From Pigmentiphaga kullae (GTDB lineage Bacteria > Pseudomonadota > Gammaproteobacteria > Burkholderiales > Burkholderiaceae_B), in the NCBI RefSeq assembly GCF_004216695.1, contig NZ_SGXC01000002.1:558001-622000 (forward strand): a stretch of 64,000 nucleotides of DNA, given 5' to 3'. Below, one piece after another: positions 30,608 through 39,408 of this stretch; the stretch's first letter is position 1; the number at the start of each line of letters is the position of its first letter. The notes under the pieces were generated by a model. The model was not told where the DNA came from, did not search any database, and saw only the letters and a list, made by a program, of their open reading frames with translations. A program made the translations under genes and the position numbers.

Positions 30608-32212
30608 ATGGCCATCCTGTCTTCCCGTACACGCACCGACGGCAAGGAGTTCGCCGCCAACGTCGCGGCCTACGCCCAATTGCGCGTGCCGCTGGATGCC
30701 GCGCGCCGGCGTGCCATCGAGGGGGGCGGCGAACGCGCGCGCCAGACGCATCTGGCGCGCGGCAAGCTGCTGCCGCGCGAACGGATCAACACCTTGCTGG
30801 ATCCCGCAACGCCGTTCCTGGAGATCGGGCAACTCGCGGCCGATGGCTTGTACGACGGCCAGTCGCCGGGCGCGGGCATGATCACCGGCATCGGAATGGT
30901 GTCCGGCCGCGCCTGCGTGGTCATGGCCAACGACGCCACGGTCAAGGGCGGCACCTACTATCCGCTTACCATCAAGAAGCAGTTGCGCGCGCAGGCCGTC
31001 GCCCGCGAGAACGGCCTGCCTTGCGTCTATCTGGTGGATTCCGGCGGTGCCTACCTGCCGCTGCAGGGGGACATCTTTCCGGACGAACACCATTTCGGCA
31101 AGATCTTCCGCAACATCGCCGAGATGTCCGCCCTGGGCCTGAAGCAGGTCGCGGCCGTGCTGGGCGCATGCACGGCGGGCGGCGCCTACATTCCGGCGAT
31201 GTGCGACGAGACCGTCATCGTCGACCAGGCCGGCACCATCTACCTGGGCGGGCCGCAACTGGTGCAGGCGGCCACCGGCGAGTTGGTCGATGCGCAGGCG
31301 CTGGGCGGGGCCGACATCCACACGCGCCTGTCCGGCGTCGCCGATCATTTCGCCCACGATGAACTGCATGCGCTGGCGCTGGTCCGGGACATCGTGGCGC
31401 GCGGCAAGGCCGGCGCCTTGCCGGCGCCTCCGCGTATCCCGGTTGCGCCGCGCCACGATCCGGCCGAACTGCCGGGGCTGATTCCCGCCAATCCCAAGCA
31501 GGCCATCCCGATCCGCGACGTGCTGGCGCGGCTGCTGGACGATAGCGAGTTCGTCGCCTACCGGGAACGCTACGGCGCCAGCCTGATCTGCGGCACGGGC
31601 GCGATAGGCGGGTATCCGGTCGGCATCCTGGCCAACGACGGGGTGCTGTTCGGCCAGAGCGCGCAGAAGGCGGCCAACTTCATCGAGCTGTGCTGCCAGG
31701 AGAATATCCCGCTGGTGTTCCTGCACAACATCAGCGGCTTCATGGTCGGCGTGCAGTACGAGCAGGGCGGGATCGCCAAGGACGGTGCCAAGATGGTCAA
31801 CGCGGTGGCCACCGCGCGCGTGCCCAAGTTCAGCGTGGTCATGGGCGGCAGCTACGGCGCGGGCGCCTATGCCATGTGCGGGCGCGCCTTCGGGCCGCGC
31901 CTGATGGCGATGTGGCCGAACGCGAGGACGTCGGTGATGGGGGGCGAGCAGGCCGCCACGGTGCTGGCCCTGGTGCGCGCCGAGCAACTGGCGCGTCAGG
32001 GCAAGACGTTTTCCGCCGAGGAAGCCGAGGCCTTCAAGGCTCCGGTGCGCGCCGTCTACGATGCCGAGAGCACGGCCCTGCATGCGGCGTCGCGCCTGTG
32101 GGTGGACAGCGTGATCGAGCCCGCCGATACGCGCGCATGGTTGACGCTGGGCCTGGCGCTGGCGGCGGGCAGCCCCGGGGAATCGACACGCTTCGGCGTT
32201 TTCAGGATGTAG
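30608..32212 (+). CDS. Acyl-CoA carboxylase carboxyltransferase subunit (AtuC/LiuB-type)
   Basis: A 534-residue beta subunit that moves CO2 from biotin to an acyl-CoA. Two crotonase-like halves are evident: the N-terminal one with CTAGGAYIPAMCDE (oxyanion hole and acyl-CoA side) and the C-terminal one with GGSYGAGAYAMCGRAF and WPNARTSVMGG (biotin side). Length equals that of methylcrotonyl- and geranyl-CoA carboxylase beta chains (about 535). Adjacent to AtuA it would be read as geranyl-CoA carboxylase, but whether the substrate is geranyl-CoA, methylcrotonyl-CoA or another 3-methylenoyl-CoA cannot be read from motifs alone. Four bases separate it from the biotin subunit gene. Confidence 0.92.
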   Translation: MAILSSRTRTDGKEFAANVAAYAQLRVPLDAARRRAIEGGGERARQTHLARGKLLPRERINTLLDPATPFLEIGQLAADGLYDGQSPGAGMITGIGMVSGRACVVMANDATVKGGTYYPLTIKKQLRAQAVARENGLPCVYLVDSGGAYLPLQGDIFPDEHHFGKIFRNIAEMSALGLKQVAAVLGACTAGGAYIPAMCDETVIVDQAGTIYLGGPQLVQAATGELVDAQALGGADIHTRLSGVADHFAHDELHALALVRDIVARGKAGALPAPPRIPVAPRHDPAELPGLIPANPKQAIPIRDVLARLLDDSEFVAYRERYGASLICGTGAIGGYPVGILANDGVLFGQSAQKAANFIELCCQENIPLVFLHNISGFMVGVQYEQGGIAKDGAKMVNAVATARVPKFSVVMGGSYGAGAYAMCGRAFGPRLMAMWPNARTSVMGGEQAATVLALVRAEQLARQGKTFSAEEAEAFKAPVRAVYDAESTALHAASRLWVDSVIEPADTRAWLTLGLALAAGSPGESTRFGVFRM

Positions 32213-32215
32213 GAC

Positions 32216-34171
32216 ATGTGGAAGAGAATCCTGATCGCGAACCGGGGCGAGATTGCCCGGCGCATCGCGCGCACGTGCAGACGCCTGGGCATCGAGTATG
32301 TGGCGGTCCACTCCGAAGCCGACTCCGCCGCGGCCCATCTGGGCGGCGCGGTGGAAACGGTATGCCTGGGACCGGGGCCGGCCGGCGACAGCTATCTGCG
32401 CGGCGACCGGCTGGTCGAGGCGGCGCTGCGCACGAACTGTGAAGCGGTGCATCCCGGCTACGGCTTCCTGTCCGAGAACGGCGAATTCGCCGCCGCCGTC
32501 GAGCGCGCGGGGCTGGTGTTCATCGGGCCCGCGCCCGAGACCATCGCCATGCTGGGAGACAAGGCGCGGGCCAAGGCGTTGATGCGCGCCGCGGGCGTTC
32601 CCGTGGTGCCGGGCACCGACGAGGCCAGCGACGACCCCGGGCAGATCGAGGCGCAGGTGCGCGCCATCGACCTGCCGGTCTTGCTCAAGCCGTCGGCCGG
32701 TGGCGGCGGCAAGGGCATGCAGGTCATCACCCGCCATGAAGGACTGGCGGGGGCGATCGAGTCCGCGATCCGGGTGGCGCGCAGCAGCTTCGGCGACGGC
32801 CGCATGATCGTCGAGCGCTACATCGACCAGCCGCGCCACATCGAGGTGCAGATATTCGGCGACGGCCGGGGCGGGGCGGTACACCTATTCGAGCGCGAAT
32901 GCTCGCTCCAGCGCCGCCATCAGAAAGTGGTGGAAGAGGCGCCCGCGCCGGACCTGCCCGCCCAGGCCCGCCAGCGCCTGCTGGAGGCGGCGCTGCAAGG
33001 CGCGCGCAGCCTGAACTATCGCAACGCCGGAACCTTCGAGTTCATCGTCGGCCCCGATCTCCAGTGCTACTTCCTGGAGGTGAACACGCGCCTGCAGGTC
33101 GAACATCCGGTGACCGAGGCCGTCACGGGCCTGGACCTGGTGGAGTGGCAATTGCGGGTGGCGGCGGGCGAGCCCTTGCCGCTGGCGCAGTCCGCCATCG
33201 CATGCCTTGGCCATGCCATCGAGGCGCGGGTCTATGCCGAGGATCCGGCGCAGGACTTCCGGCCGTCGCCGGGCACGGTGGCCCGCGCGCATTGGCCCGT
33301 TGGCCTGCGGGTGGACACGGCGCTGGACACCTCGGGCGAGGTGCCGCCTTTCTACGACCCCATGGTGGCCAAGATCATCGCCCATGCCGGCGACCGCCAG
33401 GCCGCGCTGGATGCGCTCAGGGCGGGGCTGGACGACACCGTGTTGCTGGGCGTGGCCGCCAACGTGGGTTACCTGTCGCGCGTGCTGGACGATCCGGCGG
33501 TCAGGTCCGGGCATGTCCATACGCGCTACCTGGACGAGCGCAAAGACCTGCAGGCGCCACGCAGCCGCGAGGCCGCCGTGGCGGTGGGCGCCGCACTGCA
33601 TTTTCCAGCTATCGCGGAGCAGGGCTCGCCATGGACGCGGGAGGCCGGGCTGGGCGTAATGGACAGGCATTGCCTGGATGCCGGCGCACCGCTGGGGCGC
33701 GTGCATTTCGAGCTGGACCAGGAGCCGGTCGCGGCGGGCTACGCGGCGGCCGACGGCCCCGGCGTGGACGTGGCGGTGGGCAATACCCTGCGCGTCGAGC
33801 GCGACGCATCGGGGCTGCGGGGCCGGATCGAAGGCCGCAACTGGGAAGCATGCCCCGCCGAGTCCGGGTGGCATGTCCAGGTGGACGGCGATCACCATGC
33901 CGTGCGTCCGCGCAGGACCCGCGAGGCGGATGGCGGCAGCACGGACCGACTGGCCACGGCGCCGATGTCGGGCGTGGTCGCTGCCGTGCCGGTGCGGCCG
34001 GGCGACCGGATCCAGCCGGGCGACACGCTGGCCATCATCGAAGCGATGAAGATGGAGCATGCCATTACCGCCCACCAGGCCGGCACCGTGCGGGCCTTGC
34101 GCCATGCGCGCGGAGAGAGCGTTCGCGAGGGCGATCTCATCGTCGAGGTCGACTACGACGCCGCGCCATGA
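32216..34171 (+). CDS. Acyl-CoA carboxylase biotin carboxylase/carrier subunit (AtuF/LiuD-type)
   Basis: A 651-residue alpha subunit. Residues 1-445 are the ATP-grasp biotin carboxylase (KRILIANRGEIARRI at the start, SAGGGGKGM near 161-169, FLEVNTRLQVEHPVTE near 289-304). A middle BT domain follows, then the biotinyl domain with EAMKMEH, K612 being the biotinylated lysine. It carboxylates biotin with bicarbonate and ATP and works in an alpha6beta6 complex with the preceding beta subunit. Its TGA overlaps an ATG of the CoA-transferase frame (ATGA at 34168-34171). Confidence 0.93.
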   Translation: MWKRILIANRGEIARRIARTCRRLGIEYVAVHSEADSAAAHLGGAVETVCLGPGPAGDSYLRGDRLVEAALRTNCEAVHPGYGFLSENGEFAAAVERAGLVFIGPAPETIAMLGDKARAKALMRAAGVPVVPGTDEASDDPGQIEAQVRAIDLPVLLKPSAGGGGKGMQVITRHEGLAGAIESAIRVARSSFGDGRMIVERYIDQPRHIEVQIFGDGRGGAVHLFERECSLQRRHQKVVEEAPAPDLPAQARQRLLEAALQGARSLNYRNAGTFEFIVGPDLQCYFLEVNTRLQVEHPVTEAVTGLDLVEWQLRVAAGEPLPLAQSAIACLGHAIEARVYAEDPAQDFRPSPGTVARAHWPVGLRVDTALDTSGEVPPFYDPMVAKIIAHAGDRQAALDALRAGLDDTVLLGVAANVGYLSRVLDDPAVRSGHVHTRYLDERKDLQAPRSREAAVAVGAALHFPAIAEQGSPWTREAGLGVMDRHCLDAGAPLGRVHFELDQEPVAAGYAAADGPGVDVAVGNTLRVERDASGLRGRIEGRNWEACPAESGWHVQVDGDHHAVRPRRTREADGGSTDRLATAPMSGVVAAVPVRPGDRIQPGDTLAIIEAMKMEHAITAHQAGTVRALRHARGESVREGDLIVEVDYDAAP

Positions 34172-35436
34172 CCTTCCATTCCGAGCCGGCGCGCGCCGGC
34201 AGCACCGAGACCACCATGAACAAGCCGCTGAGCCACCTTCGCGTCGTGGACCTTTCCCGCATCCTGGCCGGCCCCTGGGCCACGCAGAACCTGGCCGATC
34301 TGGGGGCGGAGGTCATCAAGATAGAAAAACCCGGCGTCGGCGACGACACCCGGCAGATGGGGCCGCCGTTCCTGGCCGACGAGCGCACGGGCGAAGACGG
34401 CGATGCCGCTTATTTCATGAGTTGCAACCGCGGCAAGAAATCGGTGGCCGTCGATTTCTCCGATGCGCGAGGTCAGCGCATCGTCCGGGACCTGGCGCGG
34501 GGCGCCGATGTGTTCGTGGAGAACTACAAGGTCGGGGCGCTGAGGAAATACGGACTCGATTACGACTCGCTGCGCGAGATCAATCCGCAACTGGTCTATT
34601 GCTCGGTGACCGGCTTCGGCCAGACCGGCCCCTACAAGGATCGCGCGGGCTACGACTATCTGATCCAGGGCATGGGCGGCCTGATGAGCGTGACGGGCGA
34701 GCGCGACGACCTGCCCGGCGGCGGACCGCAGCGGGCGGGGGTGGCGGTGGCCGATCTGCTGGCCGGCATGTACGCCACCACCGCCATCCTGGCCGCTTTG
34801 CGGCATCGGGACCGGGGCCACGGCGGCCAGCACATCGACATCAGCCTGCTGGACTGCATGGTCGGCTCGCTGGTGAACCAATCGATGAACTACCTGGTCA
34901 GCGGCCAGGTGCCGCAGCGCATGGGCAGCGGCCATCCCAACATCGCGCCGTACGCCGTCTATCCGGCGGCGGACGGCCATCTGGTCCTTGCCGTCGGAAA
35001 CGACACCCAGTTCCGCCGCCTGTGCGAGGCGGTGGGCCAGGCCGAGGTCGGCACCGATCCGCGTTTCGCGACCATCGCCGCCCGGGTGCGCAATCGGGCC
35101 GAGATGGACGCCTGGCTGGTACCCGTTACGCGTTCGCGCAGCCTGGCCGATTGGACTTCGCTGCTCGAACGCGCCCAGGTGCCGGGCGGCCCCATCAACC
35201 GCATGGATCAGGTCTTCGCCGACGAACACGTCGTCGCGCGAGGCATGCGCGCCGAGTTGCGGCATCCGCGCTACGGTCGGGTGCCGACGGTGCGCAATCC
35301 CATGCGTTTTTCGGCCACGCCGCTGGAGCCGGGAAGCGCGCCGCCGCTGCTGGGCGAGCACACCGACGAGGTCCTGCGGTCGGTGGGCGTGACGCCCGAA
35401 CAATTGGCGGCGCTGCGCGAAGCCGGCGTGCTTTGA
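34168..35436 (+). CDS. Class III (CaiB/BaiF) CoA transferase
   Basis: A family III CoA transferase of 422 residues from 34168, or 406 from M17 (34216). The family opening LRVVDLSRILAGPWATQNLAD starts right after M17, so 34216 may be the true start; the ATGA overlap favours 34168. The catalytic aspartate region is AGVAVADLLAGMYA (D in VADLLAG), which forms an aspartyl-CoA thioester. The enzyme moves CoA between acids and would activate the pathway substrate without ATP. This step replaces the acyl-CoA synthetase found in other terpene or leucine routes. Confidence 0.9.
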   Translation: MTFHSEPARAGSTETTMNKPLSHLRVVDLSRILAGPWATQNLADLGAEVIKIEKPGVGDDTRQMGPPFLADERTGEDGDAAYFMSCNRGKKSVAVDFSDARGQRIVRDLARGADVFVENYKVGALRKYGLDYDSLREINPQLVYCSVTGFGQTGPYKDRAGYDYLIQGMGGLMSVTGERDDLPGGGPQRAGVAVADLLAGMYATTAILAALRHRDRGHGGQHIDISLLDCMVGSLVNQSMNYLVSGQVPQRMGSGHPNIAPYAVYPAADGHLVLAVGNDTQFRRLCEAVGQAEVGTDPRFATIAARVRNRAEMDAWLVPVTRSRSLADWTSLLERAQVPGGPINRMDQVFADEHVVARGMRAELRHPRYGRVPTVRNPMRFSATPLEPGSAPPLLGEHTDEVLRSVGVTPEQLAALREAGVL

Positions 35437-35472
35437 ACAGGAAAACAGTCAGAGAACCAGGAGGAGAAGGGC

Positions 35473-35988
35473 ATGCGCAGAGCAATCACGACCGACGCCA
35501 ACGGGCTGGAGGTCCTGGGAATGGGGTTCTATTGGGACGATGTCGAGATCGGCTATCGCTTCCGCACCCTGGGGCGGACCATCACCGAGGCGGACATCAC
35601 CCTGTTCATCGGGACGGTGGGCATGGTGGAGGAAATGTTCACCAACCTGGACTACATCGCCTCGCAGTCCATCATCGGTTCGCGCCCGGCGCCCGGTTCG
35701 CTGGTCTTCTGCATGGCCGAGGGCCTGCTGATGCAGAGCACCATGCAGCGCACGGGCATGGCGTTCATGGAAGCGGACATCAAGGTGCACAGGCCCACCA
35801 ATGCCGGCGACACCATCCACGTCGAATGCGAGGTGGTCGAGGCCAGGGCGACGAGCAAGGTCGACCGGGGCCTGGTGCGCACCGCCAACCGCGTGGTCAA
35901 CCAGCGCGGCGAGACCGTGCTGACCTACTCGCCGCTGCGCATGGTCAAGACCCGTCCGAACGATTCCACCCCCGCAGGAGACAAATAA
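35473..35988 (+). CDS. MaoC-like hot-dog hydratase
   Basis: A 171-residue single hot-dog domain. FYWDDVEIGYRFRTLGRTITEADI (given in part) followed by IKVHRPTNAGDTIHVECEV is the MaoC pattern. The strict hydratase-2 triad D..xx..H is not complete at the expected place: TEADITLFIGTVGMVE has D but no N-terminal ..GD.NP.H motif. It may be an atypical hydratase, a dehydratase or a binding partner. Its TAA overlaps the ATG of the Bug protein gene (TAATG), so the two are coupled. Confidence 0.8.
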   Translation: MRRAITTDANGLEVLGMGFYWDDVEIGYRFRTLGRTITEADITLFIGTVGMVEEMFTNLDYIASQSIIGSRPAPGSLVFCMAEGLLMQSTMQRTGMAFMEADIKVHRPTNAGDTIHVECEVVEARATSKVDRGLVRTANRVVNQRGETVLTYSPLRMVKTRPNDSTPAGDK

Positions 35989-36950
35989 TGAAACCCTTGC
36001 TATCGATGAGCCTGTGCATCCTGGCGCTTGCCGCACAGGGGCTGCCGGCGGCCCGCGCCGCCTATCCCGACAAGCCGGTCACCATCGTCGTGCCGTTCGC
36101 CGCGGGCAGCCCGACCGATGCCGTGGCGCGCGTCGTGGCGGAAGCGCTGGGCAAGCGCCTGGGCCAGTCCATGGTGGTCCAGAACCGGCCGGGCGCCACG
36201 GGCATGATAGGCAGCGAGTACGTCGCGCGCGCGCAACCGGACGGCTACACCCTGCTGTTCGGCACCAACACGACCCAGGTGGCGAACCAATATTTCTTCA
36301 AGAAGGTGTCCTACGACGGCCTGAAGGACTTCGCGCCGGTGGCCATCGTGGGCGGCGTGCCGCATGCGCTGGTGGTCAACCCCTCGGTGCCGGTCAATTC
36401 GGTGGCCGAACTGATCGCATATGCCAAGGCGAATCCCGGCAAGCTGTCCTTTCCCTACGCCAACAGCACCACGCGGATCACCGGCAGTACCTTCCGCGTG
36501 ATGACGAAGACCGAGATCAATGCCATTCCGTACAAGGCCTACGGCCAGGCCATCGCCGAACTGCTGGGCGGCCAGACGCAGATGATGTTCATCGATTTCT
36601 CGACCGGTCTTGCCTACATGACCACGGGCAAGCTCAAGGCGCTGGCCATCACGCCGGACCGCTCGGCCAAGCTGCCCGGCGTGCCCGCGATGAAGGAGGT
36701 GCTGCAGGGTTTCGAGATCGGCAACTGGAACGGCCTGTTCGCGCCCACGGGAACCTCGCCCGAGATCATCGACCGGCTGAACCGCGAGGTCCGCGCCGTG
36801 CTCGAACAACCCGAGCTGCGCAAGCAGGTGGACGGCGTGGGCTACGAATTGCTGCCCCCGATGGCGCCGGCCGAATTCGGCAAGTACATCGCCGAGGAAA
36901 GCCGGCACTACGCCAGGCTTACCAACGCCGCCGACATCAAGCCCGAGTGA
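35988..36950 (+). CDS. Bug-family (TctC) periplasmic solute-binding protein
   Basis: A 320-residue exported receptor. A signal peptide (1-24, cleavage after AARA) is followed by YPDKPVTIVVPFAAGSPTD, the standard start of the mature Bug fold; the usual GG is replaced by GS here. Other family blocks follow: VVQNRPGATGMIGSEYVA and a late PEIIDRLNREVRAVL. Bug proteins bind carboxylates and feed TctAB permeases, or sense solutes. No TctA or TctB gene is in the operon, so import would need a permease encoded elsewhere. Its place among CoA-ester genes suggests the ligand is the pathway's acid substrate. Confidence 0.92.
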   Translation: MKPLLSMSLCILALAAQGLPAARAAYPDKPVTIVVPFAAGSPTDAVARVVAEALGKRLGQSMVVQNRPGATGMIGSEYVARAQPDGYTLLFGTNTTQVANQYFFKKVSYDGLKDFAPVAIVGGVPHALVVNPSVPVNSVAELIAYAKANPGKLSFPYANSTTRITGSTFRVMTKTEINAIPYKAYGQAIAELLGGQTQMMFIDFSTGLAYMTTGKLKALAITPDRSAKLPGVPAMKEVLQGFEIGNWNGLFAPTGTSPEIIDRLNREVRAVLEQPELRKQVDGVGYELLPPMAPAEFGKYIAEESRHYARLTNAADIKPE

Positions 36951-37005
36951 GCGGCAAGCGTGGCGCAATATTTCGAGCTGATTTTCCGTGTCCTGGAGGC
37001 CTGAC

Positions 37006-37797
37006 ATGACGACACCCACCGAAGCCCCCGTGGAATACGCGCTGGCATCCGGCATCGCCACGATCCGGATCAACCGGCCGGACCAGCGCAATGCGCTGTC
37101 GATCGCGGTCTGCGAACGGCTGCTCGATCTCTGGGACGAGGTCGACCGCGACGAGGCCGTGCGCGCGGTCGTGCTGACCTCGGCCGATTGCGGGACGTTC
37201 TCGGCCGGCATGGACCTGAAAGAGGCGGCAAGGGTGCGCGCGGAGTCGGGCAAGGACATGCTGGAGCTGCTGCGCGATCCGTTCCACCAGCGGATGCGGC
37301 GGGTGTCCAAGCCCATCATCGCCGCGATGACCGGCCACTTCACCGCGGGCGGCATGGTCCTGGCGGCCAACAGCGACATCCGGGTCGGCCTGCAGGGAAC
37401 GCGCGGGGGCATCTCCGAGGCCAAGGTGGGGAGGGGTTCGCCGTGGGGCGTGCCCATGCTGTGGATGCTGCCGCAGCCCTTCCTGCTGGAGATGATGATG
37501 ACGGGAGACATGCATCCCATCGAGCGTTTCCATCAACTGGGGTTCGTCAACTACGTGGAGGCGACGCCCGCGGCCGTGCGCGAGCGGGCACAGGCGGTCG
37601 CCCGGACCATTGCGGACAATGCGCCGTTGACCGTATGGGCGGCCAAGAAGAGCGTGGGCGCGGCGATGGACCTGGGGTGCGATCGCGGCTTCGAGGCGGC
37701 CTGCAAGTTCCACGAACGCGTCTACGCCAGCGCGGATGCCATCGAGGGGCCGCGTGCCTTCGCCGAAAAGCGCCCGCCGCGCTGGATCGGAGCCTAG
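37006..37797 (+). CDS. Crotonase-family protein, one catalytic Glu replaced
   Basis: A 263-residue enoyl-CoA hydratase/isomerase-fold protein. The oxyanion-hole segments are TFSAGMDLKE (64-73) and GHFTAGGM (110-117). The first catalytic glutamate of true hydratases (rat E144) is replaced by V118; the second is present as E138 (GISEAKVG). A changed reaction, such as isomerisation, retro-aldol, hydrolysis or ring opening, is more likely than simple hydration. GGAGGCCTGAC precedes the ATG at 37006, which is preferred to a start six codons earlier. Two bases separate it from the next crotonase gene. Confidence 0.85.
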   Translation: MTTPTEAPVEYALASGIATIRINRPDQRNALSIAVCERLLDLWDEVDRDEAVRAVVLTSADCGTFSAGMDLKEAARVRAESGKDMLELLRDPFHQRMRRVSKPIIAAMTGHFTAGGMVLAANSDIRVGLQGTRGGISEAKVGRGSPWGVPMLWMLPQPFLLEMMMTGDMHPIERFHQLGFVNYVEATPAAVRERAQAVARTIADNAPLTVWAAKKSVGAAMDLGCDRGFEAACKFHERVYASADAIEGPRAFAEKRPPRWIGA

Positions 37798-37799
37798 CC

Positions 37800-38612
37800 A
37801 TGGCCGCGGACCAGGGGTTCGTCCAACGCGAGGACCGGGACGGCATCGTCACTCTGACGCTCTGCCATCCCGACACGCTGAACCGTTTTTCCAGCACGGA
37901 GCAATTCCTGGAACTGGCCGGCCAGATCCGCCGCGCCAATGCCGATCCCAACGCGCGCGTGCTCGTCATCACCGGCCAGGGCAGGGCGTTCTGCGCGGGC
38001 GGCGACCTGCGGCAGATGGCGCGGCGCGAAATGTTCTCGGCCGGCTCCGTGGCCCAGGTGCAGGGGCGCTATCGTGACACAGTGCATCAGTTGCCGCTGG
38101 CCCTGAGCGAGACCGAGATCCCCGTCATCGCCGCGATCAACGGGCCGGCCTATGGCGCGGGATGCGATCTTGCCTGCTTCTGCGACATACGCATCGCGGC
38201 GCGCAGCGCGCGTTTCTCGGTCAGCTTCGCGCGGCTGGGCATCGTCGCGGGAGACGGCGGTGCGTGGATGCTTCCCCGTCTGGTCGGCCGGTCCAAGGCC
38301 ATGGAACTGGCATTCACGGCCGATCCCATCGATGCCGGCGAGGCCCTGCGCATCGGCCTGGTGTCGGATGTCGTGCCCGACGACGAATTGCGCGCGCGGG
38401 CCGACGGCCTGGCCCGCCGCATCGCCCGGCATCCCGCGCAGGCCATGCGCATGCACAAGCGCCTGTTGCGCGATGCGGAGCAACATACCCTGGCGACCCA
38501 CCTGGATGTCGTGGCGGCGTTCCAGGCCATCGCCCATGTCTCGGAGGAACACCTCCAGGCGGTGCGCGACGCGCTGGGTTCGCTGGACGAGGGGCGCCAG
38601 GCGGGGCCCTAG
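37800..38612 (+). CDS. Crotonase-family protein (AtuE-like candidate)
   Basis: A 270-residue crotonase. FCAGGDLRQM (64-73) and GPAYGAGCD (115-123) form the oxyanion hole. The places of the two hydratase glutamates are D123 and F143 (FSVSFARLG), followed by IVAGDGGAWMLPRLVGRSKA, a variant common in isomerase-like and isohexenylglutaconyl-CoA hydratase-like proteins. In an Atu-type pathway AtuE hydrates isohexenylglutaconyl-CoA, and this gene is the nearest candidate by context. It ends the operon, overlapping the end of the convergent IclR gene by four bases. Confidence 0.82.
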   Translation: MAADQGFVQREDRDGIVTLTLCHPDTLNRFSSTEQFLELAGQIRRANADPNARVLVITGQGRAFCAGGDLRQMARREMFSAGSVAQVQGRYRDTVHQLPLALSETEIPVIAAINGPAYGAGCDLACFCDIRIAARSARFSVSFARLGIVAGDGGAWMLPRLVGRSKAMELAFTADPIDAGEALRIGLVSDVVPDDELRARADGLARRIARHPAQAMRMHKRLLRDAEQHTLATHLDVVAAFQAIAHVSEEHLQAVRDALGSLDEGRQAGP

Positions 38613-39406
38613 CGGCCGGCGTCCTTCTCGAGGGCGATGCGCTGGGCCACGGCGAAGAGTTCGGGCGCCACCTGCTGGCGCAGGTTCTTTTCCGTCAGGC
38701 TGGCGCCCACGGCCATGGCCGCCAGGGCGAACTCCACGCCGGCTCCGGCGTGCACCGGCGTGGCGATGGAGGCGGTCTGGTTGGCGACCGGAGAGGCCAG
38801 ATAGCACCAGCCGTGCCTGTCCAGTTCCAGGAAGGCCGCATGGGTGTCGGCGATCTGTCGCTGCATGCCCGCGCCGGCCTCGTCCTCGAGCTGGGCCAGC
38901 AGGACGCGGCGCTGTTCCTCGGGCTGCCCCCACAGGTAGGCGCGCCCGGACGCGGACGCGACCATGGAGAAGCGCGAGCCGGTGGTTAGCCCCAGGCGGA
39001 CCTTGCCGGAGGGAACGCAGTGCTCGACCACCAGCATGTGCAGCCGGTCGCGCGTGGTCAGCGTCACGTGGACGCCATAGCGCTGGGACAATTCGAGCAT
39101 CAGCGGCCGTGCCGCCTGGGCGGTGGGCAGGCGGCGCTTGACCGCGCGTCCCAGCGCCAGGCAGGCGACATGCGGCTGGTAGACGTCGTTGCCCAGCGAT
39201 TGCAGGAAATGGTGATTCAGCAGGGTCCGGACGAGCTTGTCGGTGGTCGCTCGCGTCAGGCCTAGCTTGTTCGAGATGTCGTCCAGCGACAGGCGGCGGT
39301 GGCGCACGTCGAACAGCCGGAGGATCTCCAGGCCCCGGCGCAGCGAATCGACCTGGATGTCGGCGGCCTGTGACGAGTCGGGGGCCGGTTGGCGGGTCCT
39401 GACCAT
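38609..39406 (-). CDS. IclR-family regulator 1
   Basis: A 265-residue regulator. It has a winged helix-turn-helix at about 18-75 (LRRGLEILRLFDVRH, then LSLDDISNKLGLTRATTDKLVRTL) and an IclR effector domain from about 85 to 255. The start at 39406 is chosen because the upstream frame is a shadow of the second IclR gene; a two-base gap separates it from that gene's stop. It converges on the end of the Atu-like operon and is a likely controller of it, with the promoter repeat at 28836-28864 as possible target, ten kilobases away. Confidence 0.9.
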   Translation of the reverse strand: MVRTRQPAPDSSQAADIQVDSLRRGLEILRLFDVRHRRLSLDDISNKLGLTRATTDKLVRTLLNHHFLQSLGNDVYQPHVACLALGRAVKRRLPTAQAARPLMLELSQRYGVHVTLTTRDRLHMLVVEHCVPSGKVRLGLTTGSRFSMVASASGRAYLWGQPEEQRRVLLAQLEDEAGAGMQRQIADTHAAFLELDRHGWCYLASPVANQTASIATPVHAGAGVEFALAAMAVGASLTEKNLRQQVAPELFAVAQRIALEKDAGR

Positions 39407-39408
39407 GA

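Noticed and set aside
28879-38612. Complete citronellol/geraniol (Atu) pathway
   Set aside because: AtuB, AtuD and AtuG counterparts are not in the window and CoA activation uses another enzyme type, so the cluster is called Atu-like only.
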